The position numbers and the translations under genes are program-made. Positions 50,990 through 63,162 of a stretch of 64,000 nt of DNA are shown in pieces. This DNA is from Balanoglossus misakiensis (Eukaryota; Hemichordata). Numbering within the stretch: position 1 is the stretch's first letter; each line of letters starts with the position of its first letter. Where the stretch lies: contig CM082593.2 of the NCBI GenBank assembly GCA_040954595.2, positions 3,782,001 through 3,846,000 on the forward strand, written 5' to 3'. Under the pieces are notes generated by a model. It was not told the origin of the DNA, did no database searches, and was given only the letters and a program-made list of their open reading frames with translations.

Positions 50990-52114
50990 CATTCGTATCT
51001 ATAAAACTATCAAATCGTGCAAGTATGAACATCGATTAATACACTAATCACCGATTGCTCCTATTCGATAAAAAATCTATTGCAGCACATTTTAAAATCA
51101 CTTGAAACTACCGCCCCATTATTACAAACACATTATTCCTGCAACCATCTGCGAATGTTGTCAATTTCACCGTTACCTAGCTACCGTTTCACTGGTCCCA
51201 ACGCAGTCAGTCGACCGACGGTGCTTAGGTTAGCTGCTCGCGGAGGCAACGCAGCTGCGTTAACCGAAGACTAATACTGTATAGTACAGTTTAGTGCTGT
51301 TTAATGCACGCTTGTCGAATGAAAGTGCCAGGAAATTGTTTACCTTTCACATGTAGTCGTTTCCTGTGAACCTCCTTGGAACTGCATATCTGAATGAAAT
51401 TAGTTTGCTTGTTCTGAGGTTGTAAAGTCAATCGCCTCTTATGTTTTGTTTGCAATTTTTTAATGACCGAACGACGCGGTAAAACGTTACTGGGCAGTCT
51501 CATTGAAATGCGAATTCAGTGCTTGTAGCAGGGAGGCGACATGCAAAAGCCGGCGATTTATGCGCGGCGTGTCTGGGGATGCTGGAGCGTACATCACCCC
51601 TCGCAGTCCCTTGGTCGTTAACAGTCTGAGATGAGACTGGTATGGCTTCGAAGACTTAGTAGCCGATAATCTCTCTTTCCATCATCTAAACAGATTATAA
51701 CTCAGAAAGTTCTTCGACTAGCTGTGTTAATCATAATGATTATACGCTTTGACGGTAAATAGCAAATTTTCTACGCACGTGTAATTTCTAAAACTCGAAT
51801 TGTGCGATTTTGCATTGAGTGTTGGAGGGTGCTAAACCGTATACTCGATGGATTGGCGATGTGGGCCCAGGGATTAGCTTTAAGTACTTAGATTCCAGTA
51901 GATTGGCAAAGTGCATATTGCTTGAATTTGCCAATGATTTATTTCTTATTGGTTGCTGTGTGTAGACCCCGAACAAAAGCATATGAAAGGAGAAGGCATA
52001 ATTTGTTTTGGACAGATACTGTCAAAACGGCTCCCCTAGCTTACCCCTTCTTGCCACGATTGAAAATGCTGCACCGCCTTTGTACACTAAGTCAATGTAC
52101 GTTTTCTGTTTCAG

Positions 52115-52206
52115 ATTTCGCCGGCGTGGCGTTCGACAAGGTGCATAAAGGTAGCAGATATCTACGTGCATGGGCTATCGCTACTATAAACGTAAAGACT
52201 GTACAA
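52115..52206 (+). other. Possible orphan exon
   Basis: A strong acceptor (TTTTCTGTTTCAG) and a perfect donor (CAA-GTAAGT) bound 92 nt that are open in one frame (phase 1 in, phase 0 out). No partner exon was found and the peptide is not recognised, so this may be a non-coding exon or chance. Confidence 0.2.
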
Positions 52207-52253
52207 GTAAGTTGATAATGTTTACATGGAAGTTTGCCATCATGTGTGTGAGA

Positions 52254-52329
52254 GTCAGTCCGTCAGCTAGTCAGTCAGTCAGTCAGGCAGGCAGGCAGGC
52301 AGGCAGGCAGACAGACAGACAGACAGACG
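52254..52329. repeat. (CAGT)n(CAGG)n(CAGA)n compound microsatellite
   Basis: Three successive tetranucleotide types differing at the last base. Confidence 0.95.
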
Positions 52330-53583
52330 GAGTGGTTGAAGCTAAACATAACGTACGTAACAAAATATGGCATCGAAACCTATTTCGAAGAATGTATGGA
52401 AAAAACATTGTGCAACACTATTTGGCAATATGTTTATTTTTTATGTTTGATGGCTGTACGTCAAAACAATAACCGCGAGTACTTAACAGCCGAACGCCAA
52501 TAGAGGAAACGATTCGAATAGTGGCAATTGACATGAAGTGCCGCATTAAGTATTAAATTCATCTGACAAGTTACCGGTTGAAAAGTGCGGTAGGAAAAAT
52601 AGCATTGTACATACAATCAAGTGAAGCAGGCCACTGATGTGACTAGTGTGAGTTAAGGTTTGAAAATATGGCGTTTGAAATCTGCTAATAGTCGCGAAAG
52701 TGGCTTTTGATCGTTTGAAACTGCACGGCAATACGGATCGAATAAACGTGTTTGTATCCATTTGCCAATCAATCTGTCACGACCGTACGCATACAAATGT
52801 GTACCATACATATCCGTTTTTTGTGTCCGGTTGACGGGTGATATTTCAGCGGGGACGTCGACCGGGGCTGAAGGGATGTCCGCATTGTGGTAGGGAACTT
52901 AAAGGGGCTGGTCGGCCCCGGCGTCCCGCTTCATCGCTGCACTGGGCGAGTGATAGCAGACAGTACAAGATTCTACGACATATGGTCTCCCAAATACCAT
53001 TTAAATTATTAGCCTTTATGGGCTTGTGTGACGTCACCGTTAAACCTTCAGAGAATTGCCGCCAAATCTCTAGTGGGCTTGCAAAATGATTAGTGGCCGG
53101 GAGCGCACCTGCACCCAAGAGCGGAGAACAGGCGGTAAAAATTGTCCCTGATGTTTCCTTGGCAATTTGTTGGACGGCAAGCATAAAAAATCGCATGAAG
53201 CCGTTACAAACGTCATCGATTTTTTTGTCATCTTTTTTACAGCGCGATTTCGCTAATTTTGTTCAAAATAAAAACAATGTGGAATTCTGGTTCCGCTGTC
53301 ACAGTTTTTTGATGCTGCGATCGCTCAGAACACGGAAATGCATTGTACGCATTATGAATATTACATTCCGGTTTAGCTGAAACATAATAGCAGGGGTCAG
53401 AACGTGCCGTTCCATTCAGTGATGTTACTTATCAACTCCCAGCACTGACACATACCGTATACGCGTTTATCCGTTCATATCTGCTGCAACTGCCGCGCCG
53501 CAGGATTATTCGAAACGTACGAAATCAATGATGTCCATCATTGATTAAATTCAACATGGCCAGACCTCAAAACCACTGGAGAG

Positions 53584-53605
53584 CCCCCCCCCCCCCCCCC
53601 CCCCC
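53584..53605. repeat. C22 homopolymer
   Basis: Twenty-two consecutive C; the poly-Gly minus-strand frame across it is an artefact. Confidence 0.93.
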
Positions 53606-54349
53606 GTCTCGCACAACACGACATCGGCACAATTCGAGCACGTCCCTGATTCGTCAACAAAGTACCCCAATGTGCTTTCACATCTGTTAAAGCCAATACC
53701 ATCCAGTGACATGCGTAGCCGGACTTCTGCTGTGAGTGTAAATGTACAAGACGAGGTGTGGTCCCAAATAGTCCTTGTTAGCGAGGCCACCATTCCCCTG
53801 ATGGCTTTCGATTCGCCACAGCAGCAGGTTTCCCCTCTCTCTCTCTGCGGCTGTCACCTCATTTTTCACTCTGGGCAAAAGTTGCAAAGGTGTGATACGA
53901 AGCTGTCATCATTTCTATGACTATATAGCGCTGATTCATAGCGTTAATTATCTCATAGGATCGAGCACGTGCACATAACCGCCACCAGTGCTAAGGCAGC
54001 GCCCGCCATATTTGTGACAGGTTTATGAAAGATGATTGCCGACTGCGCAACGAGATTTGTGCGTTTGAGAGTAGGACATGCTTAACGTAGTTGTGGTAAA
54101 CACCAGAGTATAGAATTGACTGCATATAGGAAGAGAACCGCGTGACGACTTGCTTGGCACGGTGTAGGCCAAGGTTAAGAATAAAGTAAACTATATTGGA
54201 TGAATTTGAACTCTAGGTGGAAGTAATTGATATTTGGTAATTCGATAAAATATGGTTAAAGCGTCGGCCGCAGAAACAGATTGAAAGTAATTGTCTGCGC
54301 TCAAAACAGGCAGGTATGCCGGCAGACTGTCAATATATATGTCACAGAA

Positions 54350-54380
54350 AGACAGACAGACAGACGGACAGACAGACAAA
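54350..54380. repeat. (GACA)n microsatellite
   Basis: About seven GACA units with one G substitution. Confidence 0.9.
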
Positions 54381-56154
54381 CGAATGCTTGTCATTGACGA
54401 ACTCAAAGCGTACTTTTCGCAAAATGATCAATCTACCAGATTAGTGTACTCATTGATTGATCAACAAATTGATTAATTGAAGAGCCGGGCCATTGACAAG
54501 GTAACTAAGTGTCCCAACTAACCACTATTAGAGTAATCACTCGAAAGGGGGAATCCATTTCCTTGTTATCTGTTCGCCCACTTTATTTTTCTGAAGTGCA
54601 TTTTCCTTCTCGTCAGCGCTCGTACCCGGGATCGCAGTAAATCAATTAAACGCTGAACGATTCAATTACACGACACGTTGCTTCCCCAAATCTGCGATTT
54701 TCAAACCAGGCAGCTGTGGTCGTAAATTGAACCTTGAACGATGACAGTGTCGAAGTGACCTGACGTGGGTTTAGTAGGCTAGGCTAGGCCGAGCTTGACA
54801 AGTTTGTTGGCAGCGAGAGCAGTGCGCCTGCTTCATTACAAATTAATTATAAAACGGTATGTTTCGCTTGTCTCTCACTATCCGACCGTTAATTATTGAT
54901 GGCCCGATCGACAACGCGGCGCAGCAGCTTGTCACCCCAATTTGGCCGATTATAGTCGATCATCTGAAACAAAACCTTTAATAACGCCTAATTGATGATC
55001 ATCATTTTCTTGCTTGTGAATAATTTATCCAGTGACCTACCGAGCGACGGGCAGAATACGTAAACGATTTCCACTCGGAAATGTGACCGCGCGATGAACG
55101 CAGAGTGTACGATACTGTTTGACGTAGAAATAAGGTCAAAATTCAGCTAGCTGACCTCGGGGATTATGGTATAGTTTCTATGGAAACGAACTCCAGGCAT
55201 TAGACGACTAGCACTGCAGTAATACAATCACCCATCAGTGAAAAAAATGAAACACTTCTCCACCGTGCAACTTGTCGGATTAGTGAGAACAGAGTATTTT
55301 CTAAACTTTACCGAACTTCAACATTAATACCAATATCAAAACTTTGTGTTGAACCGTTGACTTCTTTCTTTGATAATATTCATCTGACCCCGGGGTCCGT
55401 TCTACTTTATTAGCCAAATCATATAGCCAGATCAAAATCTCAAACAGTATGCACACGTGCTTTAATTGCCCATGTAGCTTTTTACAGTGAGGAAGCTTGA
55501 CGTATGAATTTATATGTATGTCAAAGGGAATTCTGCAAATGAATAGGGTATTTTAAGTGTGCAGTAAAAGCAGAATCGGAAGTACTTTCCATAAAAGCAT
55601 ACTTTAATTTTCATTATACATACCGTGGTATTTTTTGACATTCGTTTCAAAAAGCGTCGCCGTTCGCCTTACAAGCGAAATGAAGAACGCTGAACCCGAA
55701 GCGATTTGTTTTTGTCAGAATCACTTAAAACTCTTTTATCGCGCAGCTATTCAAATCGACTGGTCGGTTGTTATGTCGGATCAATTCAACCGTAATTACG
55801 CGTTTCGTGTCTTTCTCCAAGTCGACCAGAAAACCGGATGTTGAAACGTGCTGACGGCATCCTGGGGAAGTGGTTTTCGTGTTGCAATACAGGAGGTAGC
55901 ATGATGGTCGCAATCGACTCAATAAACTGCCGCGGATTTATTGTTTAGACTTATAATGGTCTCGCTAATGGTAGGCAGAGTTCAAATAGCGATTCTACCC
56001 TTAGCTTGTAAATGTAGACTGTTTCTAAAATATCCAGAAGTGTGGTTTCTGTACAGTCGGTGCCGGTTACAACATTTACGTCATTCAAATGCTCTAGGTC
56101 GCGATAATTCCCCGGTAACAACATCGCAGAGACAGACAGATCGACCGACAGCGA

Positions 56155-56311
56155 CATATAGTGTTTGGAATGGCGTATTTGAGTGTTCTAAAGAACATGT
56201 GGTGGCGCTCTTTTTTCGAGTGTGCCACCCAATGAAAATCTGTGATTGGCTAGATCTCACTTTGCCATGGTAACTGTAGCTAAATTTGCATAGGTGATCG
56301 TATACCTTTAA
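56155..56311. mobile_element. Diverged, truncated copy of the 129-bp MITE family
   Basis: In reverse orientation to the intronic copy. 56264-56311 matches its left 48 bases with about four changes and ends in TATACCTTTAA. 56167-56189 matches its centre (AATGGCGTATTTGAGTGTTC). The two parts are separated by about 74 bp absent from the other copy, containing its own GGTGGC/GCCACC inverted repeat. The far terminal repeat is missing and is replaced by GACA-type sequence. Confidence 0.75.
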
Positions 56312-56678
56312 AACACTGCCGGCGATTCTTGCTTGATTCCAATTCGATTATAAACGATTCTACTCATGCGCCGGCGAAGTCATATTTAAGCAAGGCTGTA
56401 TTCCAGGCATGTCTCGCACTTTGCCTTTATCTCTAATGATAGCATCTTTAGAAACTAACTGCGGCCGAAGTCGGACGTGATCCGGCACCTTTCAAGAGCC
56501 GCCAGATGGATCGAATTACGCAAGGTAGGCTTTCCCAAGAGCGCAGTAATCGCTCCCGTTGCCAGTGTCGCTGTTTTACTTACTTGATACAGCTGCATCT
56601 GTACGAGAAGGGAAGGAGCAAAAAAGATTGACATTTACGATCCCTGATCTGCTGATTCTGCCTGAATGCATGCCGCTC

Positions 56679-56699
56679 ACGCGCCTATAAGAGGCGCGT
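56679..56699. repeat. Perfect GC-rich hairpin
   Basis: ACGCGCCT-ataag-AGGCGCGT: 8-bp stem, 5-nt loop. Function unknown. Confidence 0.7.
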
Positions 56700-58365
56700 T
56701 TCCGAGTAAAACAAACTATAAAATTCAGATAAGGACCACTTCTTGTTTTATTTGTCCCTCGTATTAAGGCCGAAAAAAGCATGATGTTTCGATCGCGTTT
56801 GGTCAAAGGAAACGGAAAAGAGACATTCTTCGGAAATATTTCAATGTAAAAGGATTATGGCTATTTCGGCTAAGTGCATACGAGTAAAATGAGTAAGAAA
56901 GTAATATTTAAGCATAATATGCAAATGCGAAGCTTGAAACATAAGAACAAGAAAGTAAGTCCTCAAAACAGTGCGTAATGCAGGATGACAGGACGATAAT
57001 GCGATTTAACGAGAAAATATAACGTCACGTGATACAAGTGACCTCTCAGCAGAAAATGATGCCCCTATTAATCCAATGAGAGAGATACACGAAACTTGTG
57101 AACTATGGGAGTATTCTATTTATGTCCGAACCTGTTGATCGCTAATGAGGGCAAAAAAAGTTTAGATTGATCCATCTGAACCGAGTCTGCCGACGTACGT
57201 GGCGTGTATATTCAGAATTGAATATCTTCAGACTTTGGTAAAGGTTAACTGGATTTATTTTCCAGTTTTTAATCTAAACGACAGACTATTTGAAACGACT
57301 TTAAAGCCATCGGCCCCCTTCTTTTGTTCATTTATCGGGGTGTGCGCGCGCACTCTGTTCTGTTTGCGGCGCCCGAAGCTTGGACATGCAAGCACAGCCA
57401 CGAAGAGCACGTATGATGTTTTGTTTTTGTTCGTTTGCTGAGTCACTCCGTGCAGTTTGCCACGTTTGATGCGCTCCGCATACACTGACATTTCAACGGG
57501 CCTTTTGTGAGTTCCAGCACCGGCACGTTTTCCTCCAATAATTATCGTCAGAAACTGTCCATGCGTGCCAACCTGAAAGACTTCTTTCATAACCCTGAAC
57601 ACTCTTTGCAACGAGGCAGCGCAGTTTCTTTCTTGTGCCAACGTTTGAGCTGTCCACGACGGTCCGTATTTTCGGTTTACATCACCGCTACTCACTTCCT
57701 CGTGAAAGCGGCTCTCACACGCACAAATAGATGTTGCTAGGGGCGCAATTGTGACGTTGATGAGTCGAAAAAACAACTGCATGCATGGTCATGATTCCTG
57801 GTCAAATGTACTTGTCTTCCTTCACGGTATTCGCACGAGCTTGCACCGGGCAGAGAGGTTATTGCACTGCCTCTAAGATGGCGACAAGAAACATGCCAAT
57901 GTCGCCGATCACTCTCGTTCGTTGATGACGAAAACCTTTCAGCGGCACGACGAAAGTGAACCGAGTTCGCACTACAGACGACAAGATTACCACCACTGCT
58001 GAAATTGATGGAATTCTCCAACGTGTCACATTTGCGATCTCAACAGCCCTGTCGAAAAATGCACAGGGAAATATCAGCCATATGGTGATTTCTATGAAAA
58101 AATATGATCAAAGTAATTAAAAATATGTGCCTTTCAGTTGAGATGCCGGCAATATGATTCATCAATCGAAACTGCAACGCGTGTAGCTGGTGGTCATATG
58201 ATCGCGTTGATGGAAGCCCCAGTGGCTAGGCATTTTGACATTTATTTTCCACGAAGTATGATCAAATATTCACCAATTTAAAACCCAGAATACATAGTCA
58301 TACTTTTAAGCTACCGGTACTACATATACCAGTCTTTGTACGAATCTGTATGATTTCACTACAGC

Positions 58366-58386
58366 GGGGGGGGGGGGGGGGGGGGG
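58366..58386. repeat. G21 homopolymer
   Basis: Twenty-one consecutive G. Confidence 0.93.
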
Positions 58387-61070
58387 TTGTTGTTCACCTG
58401 AAATTTCATTCCCGTCATACATACTCTTGTCGTTGAGGGGACGTGTAGTGTACAGAGTTACTGCACACCTGCGAAAGGTCCGTCTAAAGGGTACATCTAT
58501 TTTGAATATCTATTGCATAATTGATGTCACCTGTATGTTTGTTTGTTTTCTGGTCCTCAGAAGAATGAGCCCCATCCTTCGATTTTATCATCAAACCTTC
58601 TGTCAATTCAATTAAAAAAAATATCAGTTCTTTGAACACTCTTCCATCCATATGCCCGTACATTGTTAAAGACAAAACACGAGCCATATTTCAAACGCAT
58701 TTGCTGGGGACCTTACGTCTAGTAACAACCTTTACAATGCGTGCAATGATTTACACAGCGACTCTCGCTTGTACTATACATGCATATTGCCCATCAATTT
58801 TGTTCGCTTTCACGTAACCTACGTTCTCGTGACGTTGTCCAGATGAGCCTGTTGAATTTGATGCGAAAAATACGAGCGTGGTATATTTGTTTCCTCCTCT
58901 GTCTGTCCACACTAAGCGGTGATATTTACTGAGAGAGCATTCATTCAAATATCAAGAAAGCTGATATCTGAATCGTTTATGGCACACTCAAGGTTACACT
59001 GAGAATGTGTTGGATGATTGAGAATTATATACCGTGTACTGTTGCCTGTTTTATTGCCTATAAATTATGAATTATTGAATAACGGCAAATGGATGCGGGG
59101 ATATCCCCAAGGGAGGTTTTTGTTTGTCTTTGCCGGCAAATGTTAGCGCGTTTCGAGTTGACTGAAAGTTGAACGTGCGGCTCTTGTTGCCGTCACGCGA
59201 ATCAATTCGCACGATCTCAGCGGGTGTATTTTTATGCACGCTGATATTTAGGATGTCTGGGTCTCGCATATGCTACAAATGGCGTCCGTTTGTCAGTTGG
59301 GTCAACGCAAACACCTCGTCCGCGGCGACAGTTAGAGAAGAAATAAGCTACTTGTAAACCTCGCTAACGTGTAAACCACAGTATGCCCAGTGGAGCCAGT
59401 ATAAATCATAATGAGAACGTCGTTATAACTATCCAGCGGATGCCTGTATAAAATGAAAAGTTCAAGTCACACAGAACATTCGTCTCTAGTTGCGGTCACC
59501 ATGGAGACTCGCTCACGCTCGATGGTTTCGCTGAGTACCCAACAACCGGAAGGTACCAAACATGATCACTCAAGCAGCGAAATTCATTTGTATTTCTCTG
59601 TTTAAAAAGCTGAATTTTTGAAGATTCAGCGTTAACTCGTTTGCGATGATTTTTGAGGGTTAAACGGACAAAATCTGCGCATTAATCAGTCGTTCGTTGT
59701 AGGTTGATTTCTTCATTCCATTTCTTCGAAACACTGAGTGATTGTCCGTCGGGACTGAGCCGTCTGTATGCGATGATGCCTTCGGGCTGTGTGTTTTAGT
59801 TCCCCGTTGTGATAGACCATATGCTCCGTAAAAAGCCATGAAGGAGGGGGGACAGCTTCGTGAACGACTCACTTTACTATACGTGTGTGTACAGTACCAG
59901 ATCAAGTAAACAGCCTAAATTGTGTTACTCGGTGGTGTGTTATTAAATTAGTACAAGTGTTTATAAAATGACGTCTTAAATGTATCGGTCAGGAGAAAAA
60001 CTCTAGAGACAGACAGAGAGACGTGGTGACATAGAGAGACGGGACAGGGAGAGTAGGAGATGAGGTGGGGGTCATTCGGGAGGTTGGCCGGTAGCGAGCT
60101 CGCGGACGCAGACATATGAAAGTACTGATCGTCTGCTCGCCAACATCCGGGAATCAATTTAGCGGAACGGCGATGCCGCCGACCGAAGTAGAATGACTTT
60201 ATTACTTTCTGCCCAGAAAGTAAGCGACAATTGATAGTATTCCCTTGCTTGAAAATGACCAGATAATGTATAAAGTATTTTTTTTTTGCAAAAGCCTCGG
60301 CGAAACAAAATGATGGCATCCCGTCTAGAGCAGGTCAAAATATTCCTTTATTCCGCCATACACGCTATAAATAAGGAAGTGATCACATAATATACTGCAC
60401 ATCCCTATGTCGAATTTCGATTCGGTTAGCTTGATTGGTATAACTTAAAGCGGTAATAAGTGGTCTGAAAACTAGCCGGACATTCCTTAATGATCCGTGA
60501 TTCCTGGAAATTGACGTGGAAAGATTCGATGGCCCCGACTGGAAAGATCTCTTACCAAACGCTTGGCTGGTTATATATGTTTCCGTATTATATTTTAAGT
60601 AACCAGTATATTTTTACATTTCGAGTATGGATTTGTCGCTCGTAACTCTTAGGATAGCGGATGTCTAGTGGACAGGGGAATAGGCAAATTAGTCTGAATC
60701 GGTTTCGTCTGCAGTGCTATGACGTAATGTTTCTATCCGAACTTGAGCGACGCAATGTCTCTGTGTTGAGTTCTTACAATATGAATTTTGTATTAACCCG
60801 TGTTTCAACTTGGACATAACCCTTTTAAGCTACACGACGTATCTATTCCATCTCTGCGATTTCCTCACGAGTAGGACATACACGGTGAAATAAAATTCGA
60901 TCCGTTGTATACTCGCAAAAAAATCAAACAGTGCACACATACACACCGTTTTAAAAGTCTATGGTGATGATGGACGTGAGGGAAAGTGGACCCGGGCCCG
61001 AACAATTTTATTTCCTATCTCCCAAAAGGATGGCGTATTATTCACACGGTTTTTCAGGTCCATTTTGCAA

Positions 61071-61120
61071 CCCTAATTACCAGTTAATGTAATTCTAATG
61101 CACCTCCGGGGTAATTAGGG
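61071..61120. promoter_or_regulatory. Inverted pair of TAATTA homeodomain sites
   Basis: CCCTAATTACC and GGTAATTAGGG form a perfect 11-bp inverted repeat with a 28-bp spacer, and GGGGATTTGAA follows. TAATTA is the core bound by many homeodomain proteins, including the engrailed class. About 2 kb upstream of the right-hand ORF, it is a candidate enhancer or autoregulatory site. Confidence 0.3.
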
Positions 61121-61900
61121 GATTTGAAAGCGTACAGTATCCCCGGCTCTCCAATGCGCCCTCCATCTGCTGAGCTCCGGCCCAAGTAAAGCGACTCAAA
61201 CTTAGCTTGAAAAATGATTGAGTCATGAACTGTGCTTCAATAAATATTCATGTCAAATTCTGAGCTATTAATTAGTTTTATAGTCTGTGCGTTTCGACTT
61301 CTTTGTTTGACCTTAACTCAACGAGCGTGGCAAATTGCACGTTCTCCTCACTCAAAACAGGCTTGTTTAAGAAAATTCTAGCGATTACAGATCAGGAAAT
61401 AGTAAATTTTCTCACATTTTCACGATTGATCAGAGGAGAGAAATATATATTTTAATATGCGAAGGGGAAGTGTTGTTAAATTTAGCTCGTTCCTGCATGG
61501 TTTGACGTATGTCATACGCCATATAATTCCATTGTCCATATTGCATGTGGCTCACTGTTGAGCTGCACCCCGCTGCCACTACTTAAGTAGATACATGCGT
61601 GACGTGACGCGCATAACAAGGCGAGATCAATTTAACATTTTATGTGTGGAATTAGTTCCTTAGCGTCCTATTTATATTTTTCTGGGAACTCCAGAAATTT
61701 ACAACACAGCACAATGCTTGTAGAATACAATGCAATTCCGGTAAATTGTTGTCTCACTGAGACTTGCCTCTGACGTTATTGCAGGTCCACGACTGCGCAT
61801 GTCCCGTATGGTAATTTGTCGCCTTGACAACTGAACTTTTAAGGTGAATGCGCACACAGGTGAACGTAGAAGAAGCGGTTGGCAGTTGATGTACTGTTAT

Positions 61901-63162
61901 CGCTGCGTCAAGACGGTCCAAAGCAGCGGGGATGAAACTCGCCCAGGAGAAACTAGCAGGTGAGTCAACTCTCCGTTATCAGAGCAGAACATCGCGTTGT
62001 GAAGTGTCTGAAGGGGTTACTGGTGCCGGGTGTGAGGTCGCACTGGCCCCCGGGGGCTGCCACAAAAACATGGCCCCCGTTGTCTTCAGCACGAGAGCGT
62101 GCTGTTCGCGTGCAGCGGCCAATAATCTGAATGGGCAACCGCTTCCGACTTGTGAGCGTACTCATCAACGACACAGGGCCTTAACATCACAAGGCAACGT
62201 ATGCGTGCAATCCCGAGTTCGTGCACATTTATAAACTTATATGATAATTTCTATTTTGGGAACTGTTTGGTAAGACTTACGCGACATACAATACACGTGT
62301 ACGGTATTGAAGAACTCTATGAACCGAATTTTATGGTTGTCTATAATCAAACGGGTGGCCTTGGGGTACCATCTGCACTCGCTACTTCGCTTGACGTATC
62401 ACGTGTCTCCGTAATTTCATTTTAATTGCCTATATGGGAGTTGGCATATGTATAAAACGGGGCATTTTTTATCGCGGTGAATTCCGTGCTCACCATATAT
62501 ACTCATCATGATTTAATATTTCCCTGTCTGTGAATGCCAGATCGTTGTTTGCGTGCTTTCATTGACGGGCGGACTCACATCAGCGCATCCACTACATCGC
62601 GCTTGGTTACAATTTCGAAAGAAACTCGGAATACGCGCTTTGACCCGCGGAGCCGACAGATGGCTCGTGTTTGAGTTTCTGAAACGCCCGCGGCATTGAT
62701 CAACGTTTCGGCGCTTTCGTTGCATCAGTTCGCTCGGTCTCTAAGCTTATTATCACACACAGTCAACAGTGGCCTGTGTAAACGTCTTTGATCTTATGTG
62801 TCCTAAGAACAATGGGTTCATAAACACGGTTTGACTGATCACCGGTCGAGGCTGCTCATCGCAACAATCGCAGTTGAGATAATATTTTTTTTTCATCTCG
62901 ACTTTTTATCTGCACAGATACACCGAATCCCGCTGCGTACATCATTGTTGGGATCTGGGAGCCACTCTGAGATCAGTTACTCGCTGATTTCGCACATCAC
63001 TTCTGGGACAAAGGCCTCGAATTCTGCAGCCATAGCGGACATGCAATGGCAAACGGTAGAGTCTGTTAACTGGAACACTTGGCTTTGGATGATCTAATAT
63101 TCTTTTGGATTAACTGTCTGCATTGTGCCATACATATATATCCTGGGACAAATATGCTGGCC
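61901..63162 (+). promoter_or_regulatory. Promoter and 5' UTR region of the right-hand gene
   Basis: The region is CpG-rich around 62,000-62,110. A GTGAGT donor at 61960 and a strong acceptor (T-rich tract then GCACAG, exon from 62918) could define a 5' UTR intron of about 0.96 kb. The short frame ending at that donor does not join in frame to the ORF, so it would be an untranslated leader or upstream ORF. In-frame TAA at 63067 bounds the coding frame upstream. Confidence 0.35.
62451..62457 (+). promoter_or_regulatory. Candidate TATA box
   Basis: TATAAAA about 0.7 kb before the start codon. It would compete with the 5' UTR-intron model, which places transcription start before 61959. Confidence 0.2.

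Larger units (their letters stand above)
48000..56150. other. Gene-free stretch
   Basis: The frame 48170-48700 (176 codons, plus) is open but has no recognisable domain. A possible orphan exon lies at 52115-52206. Around 52,930-53,240 and 54,600-55,060 are regions rich in ATTA-type homeodomain cores and other sites that could be enhancers. AATC and CAGN arrays and a 22-C run also lie here. Confidence 0.6.
56316..61900. other. Gene-free stretch before the right-hand gene
   Basis: The minus-strand frame 57255-57782 (175 codons) and a neighbouring one at 57737-58021 lie in a CpG-denser patch. Neither product is recognised and they are not supported by splice sites. An AAGATGGCGAC (YY1-like) site is at about 57876, a 21-G run at 58366-58386 and a homeodomain-site palindrome at 61071-61120. 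Confidence 0.55.

Noticed and set aside
51270-51292. TAATACTGT seed as in miR-200/miR-8
   Set aside because: The match stops after the seed; nearby pairing is a short local palindrome, not a miRNA precursor.
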